NCBI RefSeq assembly: GCF_016735595.1
Contig: NZ_JAERRB010000018.1
Coordinates: 81,492 to 145,491, forward strand
Length of the DNA stretch: 64,000 bases
Reading direction: 5' to 3'
Source: Chryseolinea lacunae
GTDB taxonomy: Bacteria > Bacteroidota > Bacteroidia > Cytophagales > Cyclobacteriaceae
The notes under the pieces were generated by a model. It had not been told where the DNA came from. It made no database searches and saw only the letters and a program-made list of their open reading frames with translations. Below, in pieces: positions 37,598 to 45,592 of the stretch (position 1 is the first letter of the stretch; each line of letters begins with the position of its first letter). Both the position numbers and the translations under genes were made by a program.

Positions 37598-38533
37598 ATG
37601 GAGGAGAATAAGACAACAATTTGGGATGAGATCAAGCGGATTGACTTGGTCGGCTATTTGGACAGCTTAGGTCACCAGCCTAAACTGATTCGAAATAGTG
37701 ACTATTGGTATTACTCCCCTTTCCGCGAAGAAAAAACTCCATCATTTAAAGTCAATCGTCAGCGAAACGTATGGTTCGATCATGGAACAGGCGAAGGCGG
37801 AACAATAATTGACCTGGGTGTCAAGCTTTTCAACTGCACGTACCGTGAGTTGATTGAAAAATTAACAAATGGTAATTCCATTCTGAACAAACGTTCAGAG
37901 ACACCGCCAATAAAGGACGGTACTACCAAGAGTAAAATCGAGGTTTTGTCTGTCGGTAGTCTAAAAGCCCCAGAGCTGACGAGCTACCTAAAGAGTCGAG
38001 GCATTTACATTGACACAGCCGCACAATATTGCTCGGAAGTGGATTTCCGAATTGGTGAAAGAACTTATAAGGCCATAGGCTTTCCCAATCGTACCGGAGG
38101 ATTTGAACTACGCAATCAATGGTTCAAAGGCTCATCTACTCCCAAAGACATTTCTTTGATCACCTCTGAGAACAACTCTTCGAAGCTATCAGTTTTTGAG
38201 GGATTTATAGATTTTCTCTCTGCACTAACAATCAGCAACCCCAAGTTCCTTGAGACAACAAAGGATTCAAGTTTTCTAGTGCTGAACTCCGTGTCCTTCA
38301 TCGGAAGAGAAATTCCATTGCTGCGATCATTCCCTGAAGTGACTCTATTTCTCGATAATGACAATGCAGGGAAAGAAGCGAAGACACGCCTTCACGCAGA
38401 AGGCATCTACTTTAAAGATGCATCAACCTGGTATTCCAAACATAAAGATGTGAATGATTTTCTCTTGTCCGCTTCATTGGCAAAAGAACAGAAATCAATA
38501 AGTCCGAAGCGGAGAAGCAGACTAAGGCGATAG
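37598..38533 (+). CDS. Toprim-domain, primase-like protein
   Basis: The 311-residue protein resembles the small DnaG-like proteins of mobile elements. Its first part has the CHC2-type pattern (WYYSPFREEKTPSFKVN, WFDHGTGEGGTIIDLGVKL) but without the zinc cysteines. The second part is a Toprim domain: glutamate in LSVFEGFIDFLS, the aspartates in TLFLDNDNAGKE, and a conserved ending KDVNDFLL. It may prime replication of the element after transfer. It heads the mobilization module. Confidence 0.8.
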   Translation: MEENKTTIWDEIKRIDLVGYLDSLGHQPKLIRNSDYWYYSPFREEKTPSFKVNRQRNVWFDHGTGEGGTIIDLGVKLFNCTYRELIEKLTNGNSILNKRSETPPIKDGTTKSKIEVLSVGSLKAPELTSYLKSRGIYIDTAAQYCSEVDFRIGERTYKAIGFPNRTGGFELRNQWFKGSSTPKDISLITSENNSSKLSVFEGFIDFLSALTISNPKFLETTKDSSFLVLNSVSFIGREIPLLRSFPEVTLFLDNDNAGKEAKTRLHAEGIYFKDASTWYSKHKDVNDFLLSASLAKEQKSISPKRRSRLRR

Positions 38534-38584
38534 TCAGACCAACAATATTTGATGGATAATGCAACACAACTAAAAACAAAAACC

Positions 38585-39271
38585 ATGAAAAAGAAAATTC
38601 AATTTATCACACAAGCCAAAGGAGGCGCGGGTAAGTCTGTATTAACATTTATGCTTGCTGAAAAGTATAAGGAAGCCGCGCTACTTGATCTCGATGATGC
38701 AACGACAACCACAATGAAGCAGCTTGCCTATCGCAAACCTGTCAAAGTTTCCTTTCTTGACCCTAACACCAAACGAATCGACAGAGGGGCTTTCAACGCA
38801 CTCTTTGAGAGTGTTATCGGTGCAAACAAGGAATTATTTATCGCAGATCTTGGTGCCAGCGTAGCCGAGCAATTGCCAAAATATTTTTCCATGAATGGAA
38901 TTGATGTCATCATGGAAGTTCTCAATCAAAGTGAGATTCAATTGCAGCTTGTTTGCATTGTGGGCGGTGGAAATATATTCAGAGCTACGATGGAATATCT
39001 GGCAGAACTGGTAGAGTCGACAAAAGAATCACTGGAAATAGTAGTCGCTCAAAATGGTTTTTATCCTTGCTCATCGGAACAGCAAACCCTACTGCTTGAG
39101 TACATCCAAGCGAATGAACTCTCCTTAATACACTTCGATCTTGTAAAAGACAAAGGCGAAATAGCTATGAGAACGGTAGAGAATGTTTTGAAGGATGGAA
39201 AAGGCACCACCGGCCTGAGCCCGTTTACTTCCATTTATTTTAAAAAACCTATTGAAGAACTAAATCTCTAA
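38585..39271 (+). CDS. ParA-like ATPase
   Basis: The 228-residue protein starts with a deviant Walker A motif KGGAGKS at about residues 12-18, then LLDLDDA, and ADLGAS in the place of the Walker B strand. It resembles the MinD/ParA group. No ParB or CTP-switch partner is present nearby, so a plain partition role is uncertain; mobile elements often carry such lone ATPases. The ATG at 38585 is chosen because it directly precedes the motif-bearing domain. It begins shortly after the Toprim gene and four bases before the next. Confidence 0.78.
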   Translation: MKKKIQFITQAKGGAGKSVLTFMLAEKYKEAALLDLDDATTTTMKQLAYRKPVKVSFLDPNTKRIDRGAFNALFESVIGANKELFIADLGASVAEQLPKYFSMNGIDVIMEVLNQSEIQLQLVCIVGGGNIFRATMEYLAELVESTKESLEIVVAQNGFYPCSSEQQTLLLEYIQANELSLIHFDLVKDKGEIAMRTVENVLKDGKGTTGLSPFTSIYFKKPIEELNL

Positions 39272-39274
39272 GAG

Positions 39275-39805
39275 ATGGCTATGACTGATCAGGAGCAAAA
39301 AGAGCTTCGTGCTTATTGTGCTTCCCTTCTCAAAGAGTATGGATTCCAGTTTTCACCGAATGACCCGGTGATACCTGCCTTGTATATCATTCACAAAGAG
39401 ATGGAGCTTAACAACCAAAACAACAAAGCCCTTGCTTCACAGGTGAATGAGGCTTCATTAAGAATCAATCCAAAAGTGTTTCATTTTCAGTATCCAGGTG
39501 AAGCATGGAAGTTTCAGATGGCAATTGTATTTAAATGGATCATAAGTGGACTGATCGCAGCTTTGTTCACACTGATTGCCGTCTGGTACTGGTCGATGGC
39601 CAACGATGTGGACAGGGCCAGAATCATAATAGAATCCTCTGGAAACATGGGCGAATTTCTGAAAGCTGTAAAGAAAGACAAGGCGGGTTATTACTTCATT
39701 GATCTCAGGGCAGCCAAAGGAGATTCCATTCGAAATTTTCATGAATATGAGAAGCTGAATGCAAATACGATAAGGATACACTTCGGTAGAGAGACGAGTA
39801 ATTGA
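39275..39805 (+). CDS. hypothetical single-pass membrane protein of the mobilization module
   Basis: I do not recognise this 176-residue protein by name. It has a soluble N-terminal helical part, one clear transmembrane segment at about residues 88-108 (IISGLIAALFTLIAVWYW) and a polar C-terminal part. It begins three bases after the ParA-like gene, so it is probably co-translated. Proteins of this shape are found next to mobilization genes in Bacteroidota, and a role in element transfer is only inferred. Confidence 0.6.
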   Translation: MAMTDQEQKELRAYCASLLKEYGFQFSPNDPVIPALYIIHKEMELNNQNNKALASQVNEASLRINPKVFHFQYPGEAWKFQMAIVFKWIISGLIAALFTLIAVWYWSMANDVDRARIIIESSGNMGEFLKAVKKDKAGYYFIDLRAAKGDSIRNFHEYEKLNANTIRIHFGRETSN

Positions 39806-39824
39806 GAATTAACACCAACATGAA

Positions 39825-40142
39825 ATGGAAAAGAAATATATCATACAATTCCTGAAAGAGAAGAAAAGAGGAGTTTACACGCTGATCGTGAACACGTATG
39901 TCGATGTGATTTCCGCAATGGGGGTCACAATGGCACTAAGAGTAATCAAAGACGACCTTGAAAAAGAGACAGGTACGCAAGTCGAACTCAATTATTTCAG
40001 CCTTGCTAAGGCAGTATCGAAACTGGAAAAGAAGGTAACTAAGCATTCCACAACGGTAGTCACCCGTCAGTGGAACTTTAAGGATACCAACGAAATGAAA
40101 GGTCAAGAAGAAAGGCCAGGCAGTTTCAAACTACGGCAATGA
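39825..40142 (+). CDS. hypothetical protein of the mobilization module
   Basis: The 105-residue soluble protein is charged, with a helical stretch (AMGVTMALRVIKDDLEKETG) and no known motif. It lies 19 bases after the preceding gene in the same direction. It is probably part of the mobilization cluster; function unknown. Confidence 0.55.
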   Translation: MEKKYIIQFLKEKKRGVYTLIVNTYVDVISAMGVTMALRVIKDDLEKETGTQVELNYFSLAKAVSKLEKKVTKHSTTVVTRQWNFKDTNEMKGQEERPGSFKLRQ

Positions 40143-40157
40143 AAGCAAAACAACTTC

Positions 40158-40271
40158 AACTTGTTAAATCATGTCAAGTTTAAATCAGCTAAGTCCAGCT
40201 AAGTTGAGCAGTAAGGATAACCTTGCAGATAAGGAGCAAGCAATGTTTCCGCTACGCTCCAACGTGCTTGC
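40158..40271. other. candidate origin of transfer (oriT)
   Basis: The gap before mobC holds an inverted repeat AACTTG/CAAGTT (40158-40163/40175-40180), a direct repeat CAGCTAAGT (40186-40194 and 40196-40204) and a second inverted repeat GCAAGCA/TGCTTGC (40236-40242/40265-40271). Such repeats beside a relaxosome gene are usual for oriT. The nick site is not known. Confidence 0.4.
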
Positions 40272-40332
40272 CAAAAGCTTTGTAAAACATAAATAACCAC
40301 TTCGTTCGATTTTTATACTTACGAGAGAGACT

Positions 40333-40689
40333 ATGAGCAGACCTAAGATAAATGAACAAGACAAAAGAACAGTGCAGGTGAATATTCGGCTGACACGCGG
40401 TGAGAATGAAACGGTAAATGAGTATGCCACCGCCAGCGGTCTATCCCCTGCTAACTGGATACGCGAGAAAGTATTTACAGGAAAGGCTCCAAGTGCCAAA
40501 CTGTCGGCTCTGGATGCTTCAGTTTATCAGGAGCTAAGGAAGATCGGGGTTAACCTGAATCAGGCAACCCATAAACTCAACCAGGGAGATTTTCCGAAAG
40601 AGCTGCGAGCGATTCAACTTGAACTGATGATGTTATTGAACCAGATACTCAAATCTATACTCCATGACCGCCAACATGATCAAGGGTAA
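40333..40689 (+). CDS. MobC-type relaxosome protein
   Basis: The 118-residue protein resembles MobC. Its N-terminal part has the ribbon-helix-helix-like start (RTVQVNIRLTRGENETVNEYATASGLSPANWIREKVF). The C-terminal part carries the family signature ELRKIGVNLNQATHKLNQ. MobC proteins bind oriT and help the relaxase to nick. It overlaps the relaxase ORF by 14 bases (or 26 with the earlier relaxase start), so the two are translationally coupled. Confidence 0.85.
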   Translation: MSRPKINEQDKRTVQVNIRLTRGENETVNEYATASGLSPANWIREKVFTGKAPSAKLSALDASVYQELRKIGVNLNQATHKLNQGDFPKELRAIQLELMMLLNQILKSILHDRQHDQG

Positions 40690-41725
40690 AGGCTTCCGGG
40701 GAGCCTTGCGTTACAATCTGGAGAAAGTTGAAAAGGATGTCGCAGAGGTGTTGGATCATTCCTTCGTGGACGTCCGTGAGAAATCCATTATGAAAGAAAT
40801 TCAGATGATCCGAATCATGCGCCCCAATCTGCAAAAGTACTTCTATCACACCTCCATTAATTTTCCTCCTTGCGAGGAATTGACAAATGCGACGATGGTG
40901 CAGATAGGTCAAGACTATTTACGCGAGGCTGGCTTTACACAACATCAATATATTATGTTTCGACATTACGATGCAAGCCACCCACACTTGCATATACTGG
41001 TAAATCGAATTGGTTATGACGGAAAGGTTTTAAGCGATAGCAACGACTTTGCCAAGTGTGAGAAGATACTTAGAGATCTTGAAAAGAAATACAAACTGAC
41101 CGAGGTGATGTCCAGTAACCAGGCAAGAAAGCGCGCAGTAAAGAAGGACGAACTCGAAATGATGAAGCGAAAAAATGCACCTTCACACAAGGTGGCTCTA
41201 CAGAAGATTATAGAGAACATTCTTGCCGCCAAGCCGAACTTGTCATGTTCGGAATTTGTCCAACAACTCAACAACAGGAGTATCAATGTGTTGTTTAATC
41301 AAGCATCTACGGGATATGTAAGTGGTATTTCATATTCTTATGACGGTATAACAATCACTGGGTCAAAGCTTGGAAACGACTTTAAGTGGACAACACTCAA
41401 AGGGAAACTAAATTACAATCAGGAAAGGGATCGTGCGATAATTGACTATGCTAATGCTCAAACAAGATCTTCAAAACCAGTGCCGAATGAGGCGATCAGT
41501 CGTGTTAACGATCAACTATCCGAATCTCCCAAAATCAGCAAACCAGTTTCATCGCCAAAAACACAAATATACCAGCACAAAGACAACGAAGGGAAATTAT
41601 CACTGAACTCTCCATTGGAGACAGTAATCTCAAATTTGTTTCATGCGGAAGACCATTTTAACATTGACCCTGAAAATGCGCTGAAAATAAAACGAAAACG
41701 GAAGCGTAGAATAATTCGCAGATAA
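40676..41725 (+). CDS. relaxase (MobA/VirD2-type)
   Basis: The 349-residue protein is a conjugative relaxase. The nuclease domain has the conserved histidine triad HPHLHILVNR (about residues 100-110) and an N-terminal region with tyrosines (YFYHTSINF) as nucleophile candidates. The remaining part is basic, with a very basic C-terminus (KIKRKRKRRIIRR). It should nick oriT and lead the strand into the recipient. ATGs at 40664 and 40676 are both possible; the latter begins the typical MIKGKGFRGALRYNL start. Confidence 0.88.
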   Translation: MIKGKGFRGALRYNLEKVEKDVAEVLDHSFVDVREKSIMKEIQMIRIMRPNLQKYFYHTSINFPPCEELTNATMVQIGQDYLREAGFTQHQYIMFRHYDASHPHLHILVNRIGYDGKVLSDSNDFAKCEKILRDLEKKYKLTEVMSSNQARKRAVKKDELEMMKRKNAPSHKVALQKIIENILAAKPNLSCSEFVQQLNNRSINVLFNQASTGYVSGISYSYDGITITGSKLGNDFKWTTLKGKLNYNQERDRAIIDYANAQTRSSKPVPNEAISRVNDQLSESPKISKPVSSPKTQIYQHKDNEGKLSLNSPLETVISNLFHAEDHFNIDPENALKIKRKRKRRIIRR

Positions 41726-41744
41726 GCCGTCTCAAACTTTAGGC

Positions 41745-41993
41745 TTATATCTTCCATGAAATTTCATAGCAAAACTCGTCGGCCTTACTGTGATCGGTGA
41801 TCAAAAAGCCTGCACGGGAAAGTTCATCTCTTTGCGAAAGAGTAAGAATATTATAAACGTGCATGCAATAGTCTCCTTTCTTTGCAAAGGACTCTATGGC
41901 TGAATATATCTCCGAAAGATCGGCAGTATTGGCTGTGTCGGATAATTGCCTGGCATCGGCAGCTTTCATGCAAACAATTTCTGCTAGTAGCAT
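41745..41993 (-). CDS. small hypothetical protein
   Basis: An 82-residue protein on the strand opposite to the relaxase and convergent with it. It is acidic with a cysteine-containing N-terminus and no motif known to me. Codon use looks coding, but I cannot exclude a chance frame. Confidence 0.4.
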   Translation of the reverse strand: MLLAEIVCMKAADARQLSDTANTADLSEIYSAIESFAKKGDYCMHVYNILTLSQRDELSRAGFLITDHSKADEFCYEISWKI

Positions 41994-42092
41994 AATTCAA
42001 CCAAAAGCATTTTCCGAGCGGTAGCATTTTGTTTCCCAGATGGCCAAAGAGTTAGCCCAAACTCTGATACTGCATGTTCTTGACTTGTGTTT

Positions 42093-42278
42093 TAATCGCA
42101 AGAATTAATTTTCTCGCAAAGGTTGCTTAGGGTGGCACACTAAAGGAGTTGTGCCAAAAGCTTCCGGCATAAACGGTTTCCCCCTTCCAGCTATCGCTTC
42201 CAGGAACCCCCAATTATTCCTTTTCCTTTTGGCACAACTCTCCACCCTAAGCAAGGGACATGCTCCATAATTAATTCT
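42093..42278. repeat. nested inverted repeat upstream of the RadC/JAB gene
   Basis: Three pairs of arms nest around the same centre. The outer pair is AAGAATTAATT (42100-42110) with AATTAATTCTT (42269-42279). The middle pair is TTGCTTAGGGTGG (42123-42135) with CCACCCTAAGCAA (42242-42254). The inner pair is GAGTTGTGCCAAAAG (42146-42160) with CTTTTGGCACAACTC (42226-42240), a perfect 15-base match. The middle of the loop (42161-42225) has no obvious gene. The structure ends a few bases before the RadC start. A single-stranded DNA promoter, an RNA structure, an attachment site or a miniature element are all possible. Confidence 0.75.
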
Positions 42279-42285
42279 TACGATT

Positions 42286-42756
42286 ATGGAAAACACAAAT
42301 GATCAATCAAAACAATTTCAAGTTGCAGAGATTCAGCTCTCGTACAAGTCCCCTGTAAAGCCATCGATGAGGCCTAAGATCAATGGATCGAAAGATGCTT
42401 GTGAAATACTGAAACAAAGTTGGGATGAATCCAGGCTCGAACTTGTTGAACAGTTCAAAGTTCTATTCACCAACAGAGCCAACAAAGTTCTGGGAATATT
42501 TGAGGTATCCACTGGTGGAATCGCTGGCACGGTAGCTGATCCGAAGTTGATCTTTGTAGCCGCACTTAAAGCCGGGGCATCAGGCGTAATTCTTTCGCAC
42601 AATCATCCGTCAGGAAATCTTTCGCCAAGTCAAGCTGACATTGACCTGACCCGCAAGATAAAGGAAGGGGGAAAACTACTGGAAATACAACTTCTGGACC
42701 ACATCATTCTTACGTCCGAAAGCTACTATTCATTCGCTGATGAGGGGTTAATATAA
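42286..42756 (+). CDS. RadC/JAB-domain protein of mobile-element type
   Basis: The 156-residue protein has a JAB/MPN domain of the RadC group. The metal motif is SHNHPSGNLSPSQADID (about residues 104-120), with FKVLFTNRANKVLGIFEVSTGG before it and LDHIILTSESYYSFADEG at the end. The short form lacks the N-terminal HhH part of chromosomal RadC, as is usual for copies on mobile elements, where an antirestriction role has been proposed. It stands directly behind the nested palindrome. Confidence 0.88.
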   Translation: MENTNDQSKQFQVAEIQLSYKSPVKPSMRPKINGSKDACEILKQSWDESRLELVEQFKVLFTNRANKVLGIFEVSTGGIAGTVADPKLIFVAALKAGASGVILSHNHPSGNLSPSQADIDLTRKIKEGGKLLEIQLLDHIILTSESYYSFADEGLI

Positions 42757-42775
42757 CCTCTCATACAGATGTAGG

Positions 42776-43111
42776 TTACTTTCTTTTTCCAGTCTTCTGT
42801 TTCTTCAAAGTCGTCAGTTCGTTGTACATCTTTACCGCCTGTCGTTGTATGGCCCCGAATTCAAGATCCATCTGCTTACTATGTTTGTCCAATATTTTAG
42901 AATAACGCAGATAGGTTTTGTCAGCGCCGTCATCCAATTCCACATTCTTAAGAATTAAGTGATCGAGATTGGGTTCAGAATCATAAGGGCCTAAGCCGAT
43001 ACTCTCCAGATCATCAAAGAATCGTCTGCACTTCAATTGTTGTTCAATAAGGTAAATCGTTACCTGTTCATGATTGGCTAACCGCATTAATGATATGATA
43101 CTTTTTGACAT
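42776..43111 (-). CDS. hypothetical protein, paralogue of the 44885-45223 gene
   Basis: The 111-residue protein shares layout and residues with the 112-residue protein at the head of the same operon. Both have a helical start with IEQQLK.R.FF..L, an acidic middle (EPNLDHLI...ELDD) and a basic helical end (QAVKMYNELTTLKKQKTGK). The two bracket the HEPN-type gene. Function unknown; both appear cytoplasmic. Last gene of the operon. Confidence 0.6.
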   Translation of the reverse strand: MSKSIISLMRLANHEQVTIYLIEQQLKCRRFFDDLESIGLGPYDSEPNLDHLILKNVELDDGADKTYLRYSKILDKHSKQMDLEFGAIQRQAVKMYNELTTLKKQKTGKRK

Positions 43112-43140
43112 GGCGATAGTAGTGAATAATGCTTTTCTAT

Positions 43141-43464
43141 TTAGTTACCATTGTATTTATTGATAATGTCATCCGTATCACGATACTCCCAATGGTTTTC
43201 GGCCTCATCCAGAACACGCATTAAGTCCCAGACTCCTTCTATCAGGATTTTCCGATCAATGCGATAGTTGATTCCACCGTTACCATAAATCAGGTAATCA
43301 ACAATCATGTTCCGAAACTCGCGGTTGAATTCTTTTGGCGGGTAGTATTGAAGAAACATTGCCAGTTTGTATTCAACTGTTCGGTGGAGAAAAGGTGCCC
43401 TTATTGGTTTTTTCCTTCGTCTTTTTAAACTTGATTTCATAGCCATCGGTTTATTATTACACAT
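43141..43464 (-). CDS. small hypothetical basic protein
   Basis: The 107-residue protein has a very basic start (KSSLKRRRKKPIRAP) and then an alpha-helical part with many aromatic residues. Its ATG overlaps the stop of the HEPN-type gene by eight bases, indicating coupled translation. I do not recognise the family. Co-occurrence with the paralogous pair suggests that the four genes work together. Confidence 0.55.
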   Translation of the reverse strand: MCNNKPMAMKSSLKRRRKKPIRAPFLHRTVEYKLAMFLQYYPPKEFNREFRNMIVDYLIYGNGGINYRIDRKILIEGVWDLMRVLDEAENHWEYRDTDDIINKYNGN

Positions 43465-44881
43465 CCATTACAAACTCCTTGATGCGGGGTTTGCCCTTCA
43501 ACAACAGCTTTCCGCTTCCATGGAGAAATGCGCTCAATTGATCCTCAACATGGATTGAAACAGAACCTGAATCCTTGATTGTAAGCCTTGCCTCTGAGGT
43601 CTCAAGATCACTGCCCACAAAATTTCCGGGGCCGGTGTTTAGTATTTTTGCACAGGCCGCAGTACCGCTTATTTTTAGACTACCGATCTTAGTAACTGTC
43701 GCATCGAGCGTTGATACATTTACCTTCAGATCAATTTCTCCTTTTCCGTTTTGCACAATGCCGAGAAATTCTGACTCAATGAAATCCGTGCAAGAAACTC
43801 TACCCGATCCATCAATTACCAATCCGGTCAATGCAGTATAGGTCACGTGGACAATAGCGTAAGGTATCGGATCACCGGTGTTATTTCTGACTGACAATCG
43901 CAGTCGTTGGTTCTGGACTGCATAAGTAATTTTCGATTCTCCCTTTTTTGAAGTTTCGATCCTAATATTTTCGGTACTACCTCTGTAAAGGATGATGTCG
44001 AATGGTACATCAATTACTATCGTATCAAATTTTTCAAGGTCGGTATCGTTGGCCGGAATGTTTCCTGCGTTTCTATTTGTACACAGCTCTTTAACCAAAT
44101 CATGTAAAGCGCTTACACGTTCCATTAGTGCAAATACGTTGTTCGCTGTTACTTCGTAACCATCCTTGTATCTGACGTCTGAATACGCCCTATGAAGTAT
44201 CTCAAGCAAGTCAGCCTCCTGATCTGTAGATGAAGGGAAAAGGCTTTTTACTTCCGGAGTGATATTCTCCACTAGGGAGAACAATCTTTTTATGCTGTGT
44301 GTAGTCGGTCTATACCCCAGGCAGGATTTTAGCAAGGCAGCACAGCTTTGTTCTACTGACTGATGAAACATAAACGCGGCTACTTCATTGCGTTCTTCGG
44401 TAGCACAATTGCATCCTGTTTCGTAAAACGACTGGGCTAAAGCAAGTTGCCTTTCATCGGTAAGGAGTTCCTTCGTATTTTGTGGTGTTTCGAAGGGAGT
44501 TTGGCTTTGATCAAAGAGCAATACCCCATTGTAGTATAGGTTGGTAAAAAATGGATTACCCTCCTTTAACCCGCAGTTGACAGCATCGATACTATGAACA
44601 ACCGCGATGAGATCAAGTTGGTCGGTGCGAAGGTTGTCGAGAATGTTCAGAACACCATCTCTGTTCCGTTTATCCTTTTCATTGGTTACAATCAACAAGT
44701 CAATAGACGTTTCGATTACACCTGACCTTTCTTGCTGAAAACTGCTCCATCGTTGCCGAGAATTTGAGCGAAGACCATAGCAAATGATTTTCTCCGGTTG
44801 AACTGCATGAACGATTTTGGAAACTGTTTCCTGAATAAGGGAAAGCTGTAAGTCAGTTACATAGGGAAGCACAGTTTCCAT
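43457..44881 (-). CDS. nucleotidyltransferase-like, HEPN and GIN/DUF2807-like fusion protein
   Basis: The 474-residue protein joins three parts. Residues about 1-130 resemble a minimal nucleotidyltransferase: KIICYGLRS in place of a GS loop, then TSIDLLIVT with the acidic residue. Residues about 140-270 form a HEPN domain: AAFMFHQSVEQSCAALLKSCLGYRPTTHSIKRL. The last 200 residues are a beta-helical GIN domain (DUF2807-like), built of short strands with 'IDGSGRVSC', 'VQNGKGEIDL', 'KDSGSVSIHV' and 'LHGSGKLLL' turns. GIN domains are usually found in exported proteins, but this one has no signal peptide. The combination is unusual. Related MNT-HEPN pairs act as toxin-antitoxin modules, which is suggestive only. 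Confidence 0.65.
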   Translation of the reverse strand: METVLPYVTDLQLSLIQETVSKIVHAVQPEKIICYGLRSNSRQRWSSFQQERSGVIETSIDLLIVTNEKDKRNRDGVLNILDNLRTDQLDLIAVVHSIDAVNCGLKEGNPFFTNLYYNGVLLFDQSQTPFETPQNTKELLTDERQLALAQSFYETGCNCATEERNEVAAFMFHQSVEQSCAALLKSCLGYRPTTHSIKRLFSLVENITPEVKSLFPSSTDQEADLLEILHRAYSDVRYKDGYEVTANNVFALMERVSALHDLVKELCTNRNAGNIPANDTDLEKFDTIVIDVPFDIILYRGSTENIRIETSKKGESKITYAVQNQRLRLSVRNNTGDPIPYAIVHVTYTALTGLVIDGSGRVSCTDFIESEFLGIVQNGKGEIDLKVNVSTLDATVTKIGSLKISGTAACAKILNTGPGNFVGSDLETSEARLTIKDSGSVSIHVEDQLSAFLHGSGKLLLKGKPRIKEFVMDV

Positions 44882-44884
44882 AAC

Positions 44885-45223
44885 TCATTTGCCTTTAGCC
44901 ATTTTCTTTTTGATGGCCAATATCTCATGGTACGCCTTGAAAGCTTGTTTGGCAATACTGTCTTTATCGGCCTCAAGGTTTTTGCTTCGTTTCTCCATGA
45001 TGTCAAAATATTTGTCGGAGATACGGTCATCATCGTCATCCAAACCGATGACCTGGAAAATCAGCGAGTCCAAATGTGGCTCGAAGACACTTTCAGTCGT
45101 GCCTACTTCCTGCAGCAACTGAAATAGCTTGCGGCTCTTGAGTTCTTCTTTTATCAGGAACAGCGGCAGTTGGATATCAATGGGCAGCTTTACAAGAGGA
45201 TAAGGTGAGTTTGTAAATTTCAT
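44885..45223 (-). CDS. hypothetical protein, first gene of the HEPN-type operon
   Basis: The 112-residue cytoplasmic protein has a helical part (LFLIKEELKSRKLFQLLQEVG), a strikingly acidic stretch (GLDDDDDRISDKYFDIMEKRSK) and a basic end. It is a paralogue of the product of 42776-43111. It stops three bases before the HEPN-type start. The operon is divergent from the LuxR-type regulator at 45309, across 85 bases. Confidence 0.6.
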   Translation of the reverse strand: MKFTNSPYPLVKLPIDIQLPLFLIKEELKSRKLFQLLQEVGTTESVFEPHLDSLIFQVIGLDDDDDRISDKYFDIMEKRSKNLEADKDSIAKQAFKAYHEILAIKKKMAKGK

Positions 45224-45308
45224 ATCATCAAGCTTTTAGGTGAAATATGTACCCGTATAAATATGGGGGTAAAAATACCTAAATATTTGTATCTCCTAAT
45301 ATTGATGT

Positions 45309-45512
45309 GTGAAAAAAGTTGATATTACCGATAAGCAGCTTCAGGTTCTGCGTCTGATTTCTGAAGGCTATAGCAGTGAGGAGATTGCTAAGAAGCTTGG
45401 AAACAGTAAGAAGACCATTGATTCAATCCGCATTGAAATGCTAAATAGATTCCAGGTAAGAAATGCCGCCCATCTAGTGGCATATGGCTTCAAAAAAAAG
45501 TGGTTGAAATGA
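45309..45512 (+). CDS. small LuxR-type HTH regulator
   Basis: The 67-residue protein is essentially one LuxR/GerE helix-turn-helix: ITDKQLQVLRLISEGYSSEEIAKKLGNSKKTIDSIRIEML. It has no receiver or sensor domain. It starts at a GTG (45309). It is divergent from the HEPN-type operon and precedes the AbiE genes by 80 bases, so it may control either. Confidence 0.75.
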   Translation: MKKVDITDKQLQVLRLISEGYSSEEIAKKLGNSKKTIDSIRIEMLNRFQVRNAAHLVAYGFKKKWLK

Positions 45513-45592
45513 GGGTTCAATAGCCTGAAAACAGGAGTATTCATTTGCGATAAGTATCGTTTTTTAATACATTTCGCTAAATAATACTCTCA

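Noticed and set aside
38585..39271. ParABS partition system
   Set aside because: A ParA-like ATPase is present, but no ParB gene or parS-like repeat cluster is visible nearby.
41745..42090. Possible toxin-antitoxin pair around the small minus-strand gene
   Set aside because: Only one small frame is present, and no partner gene or operator was seen.
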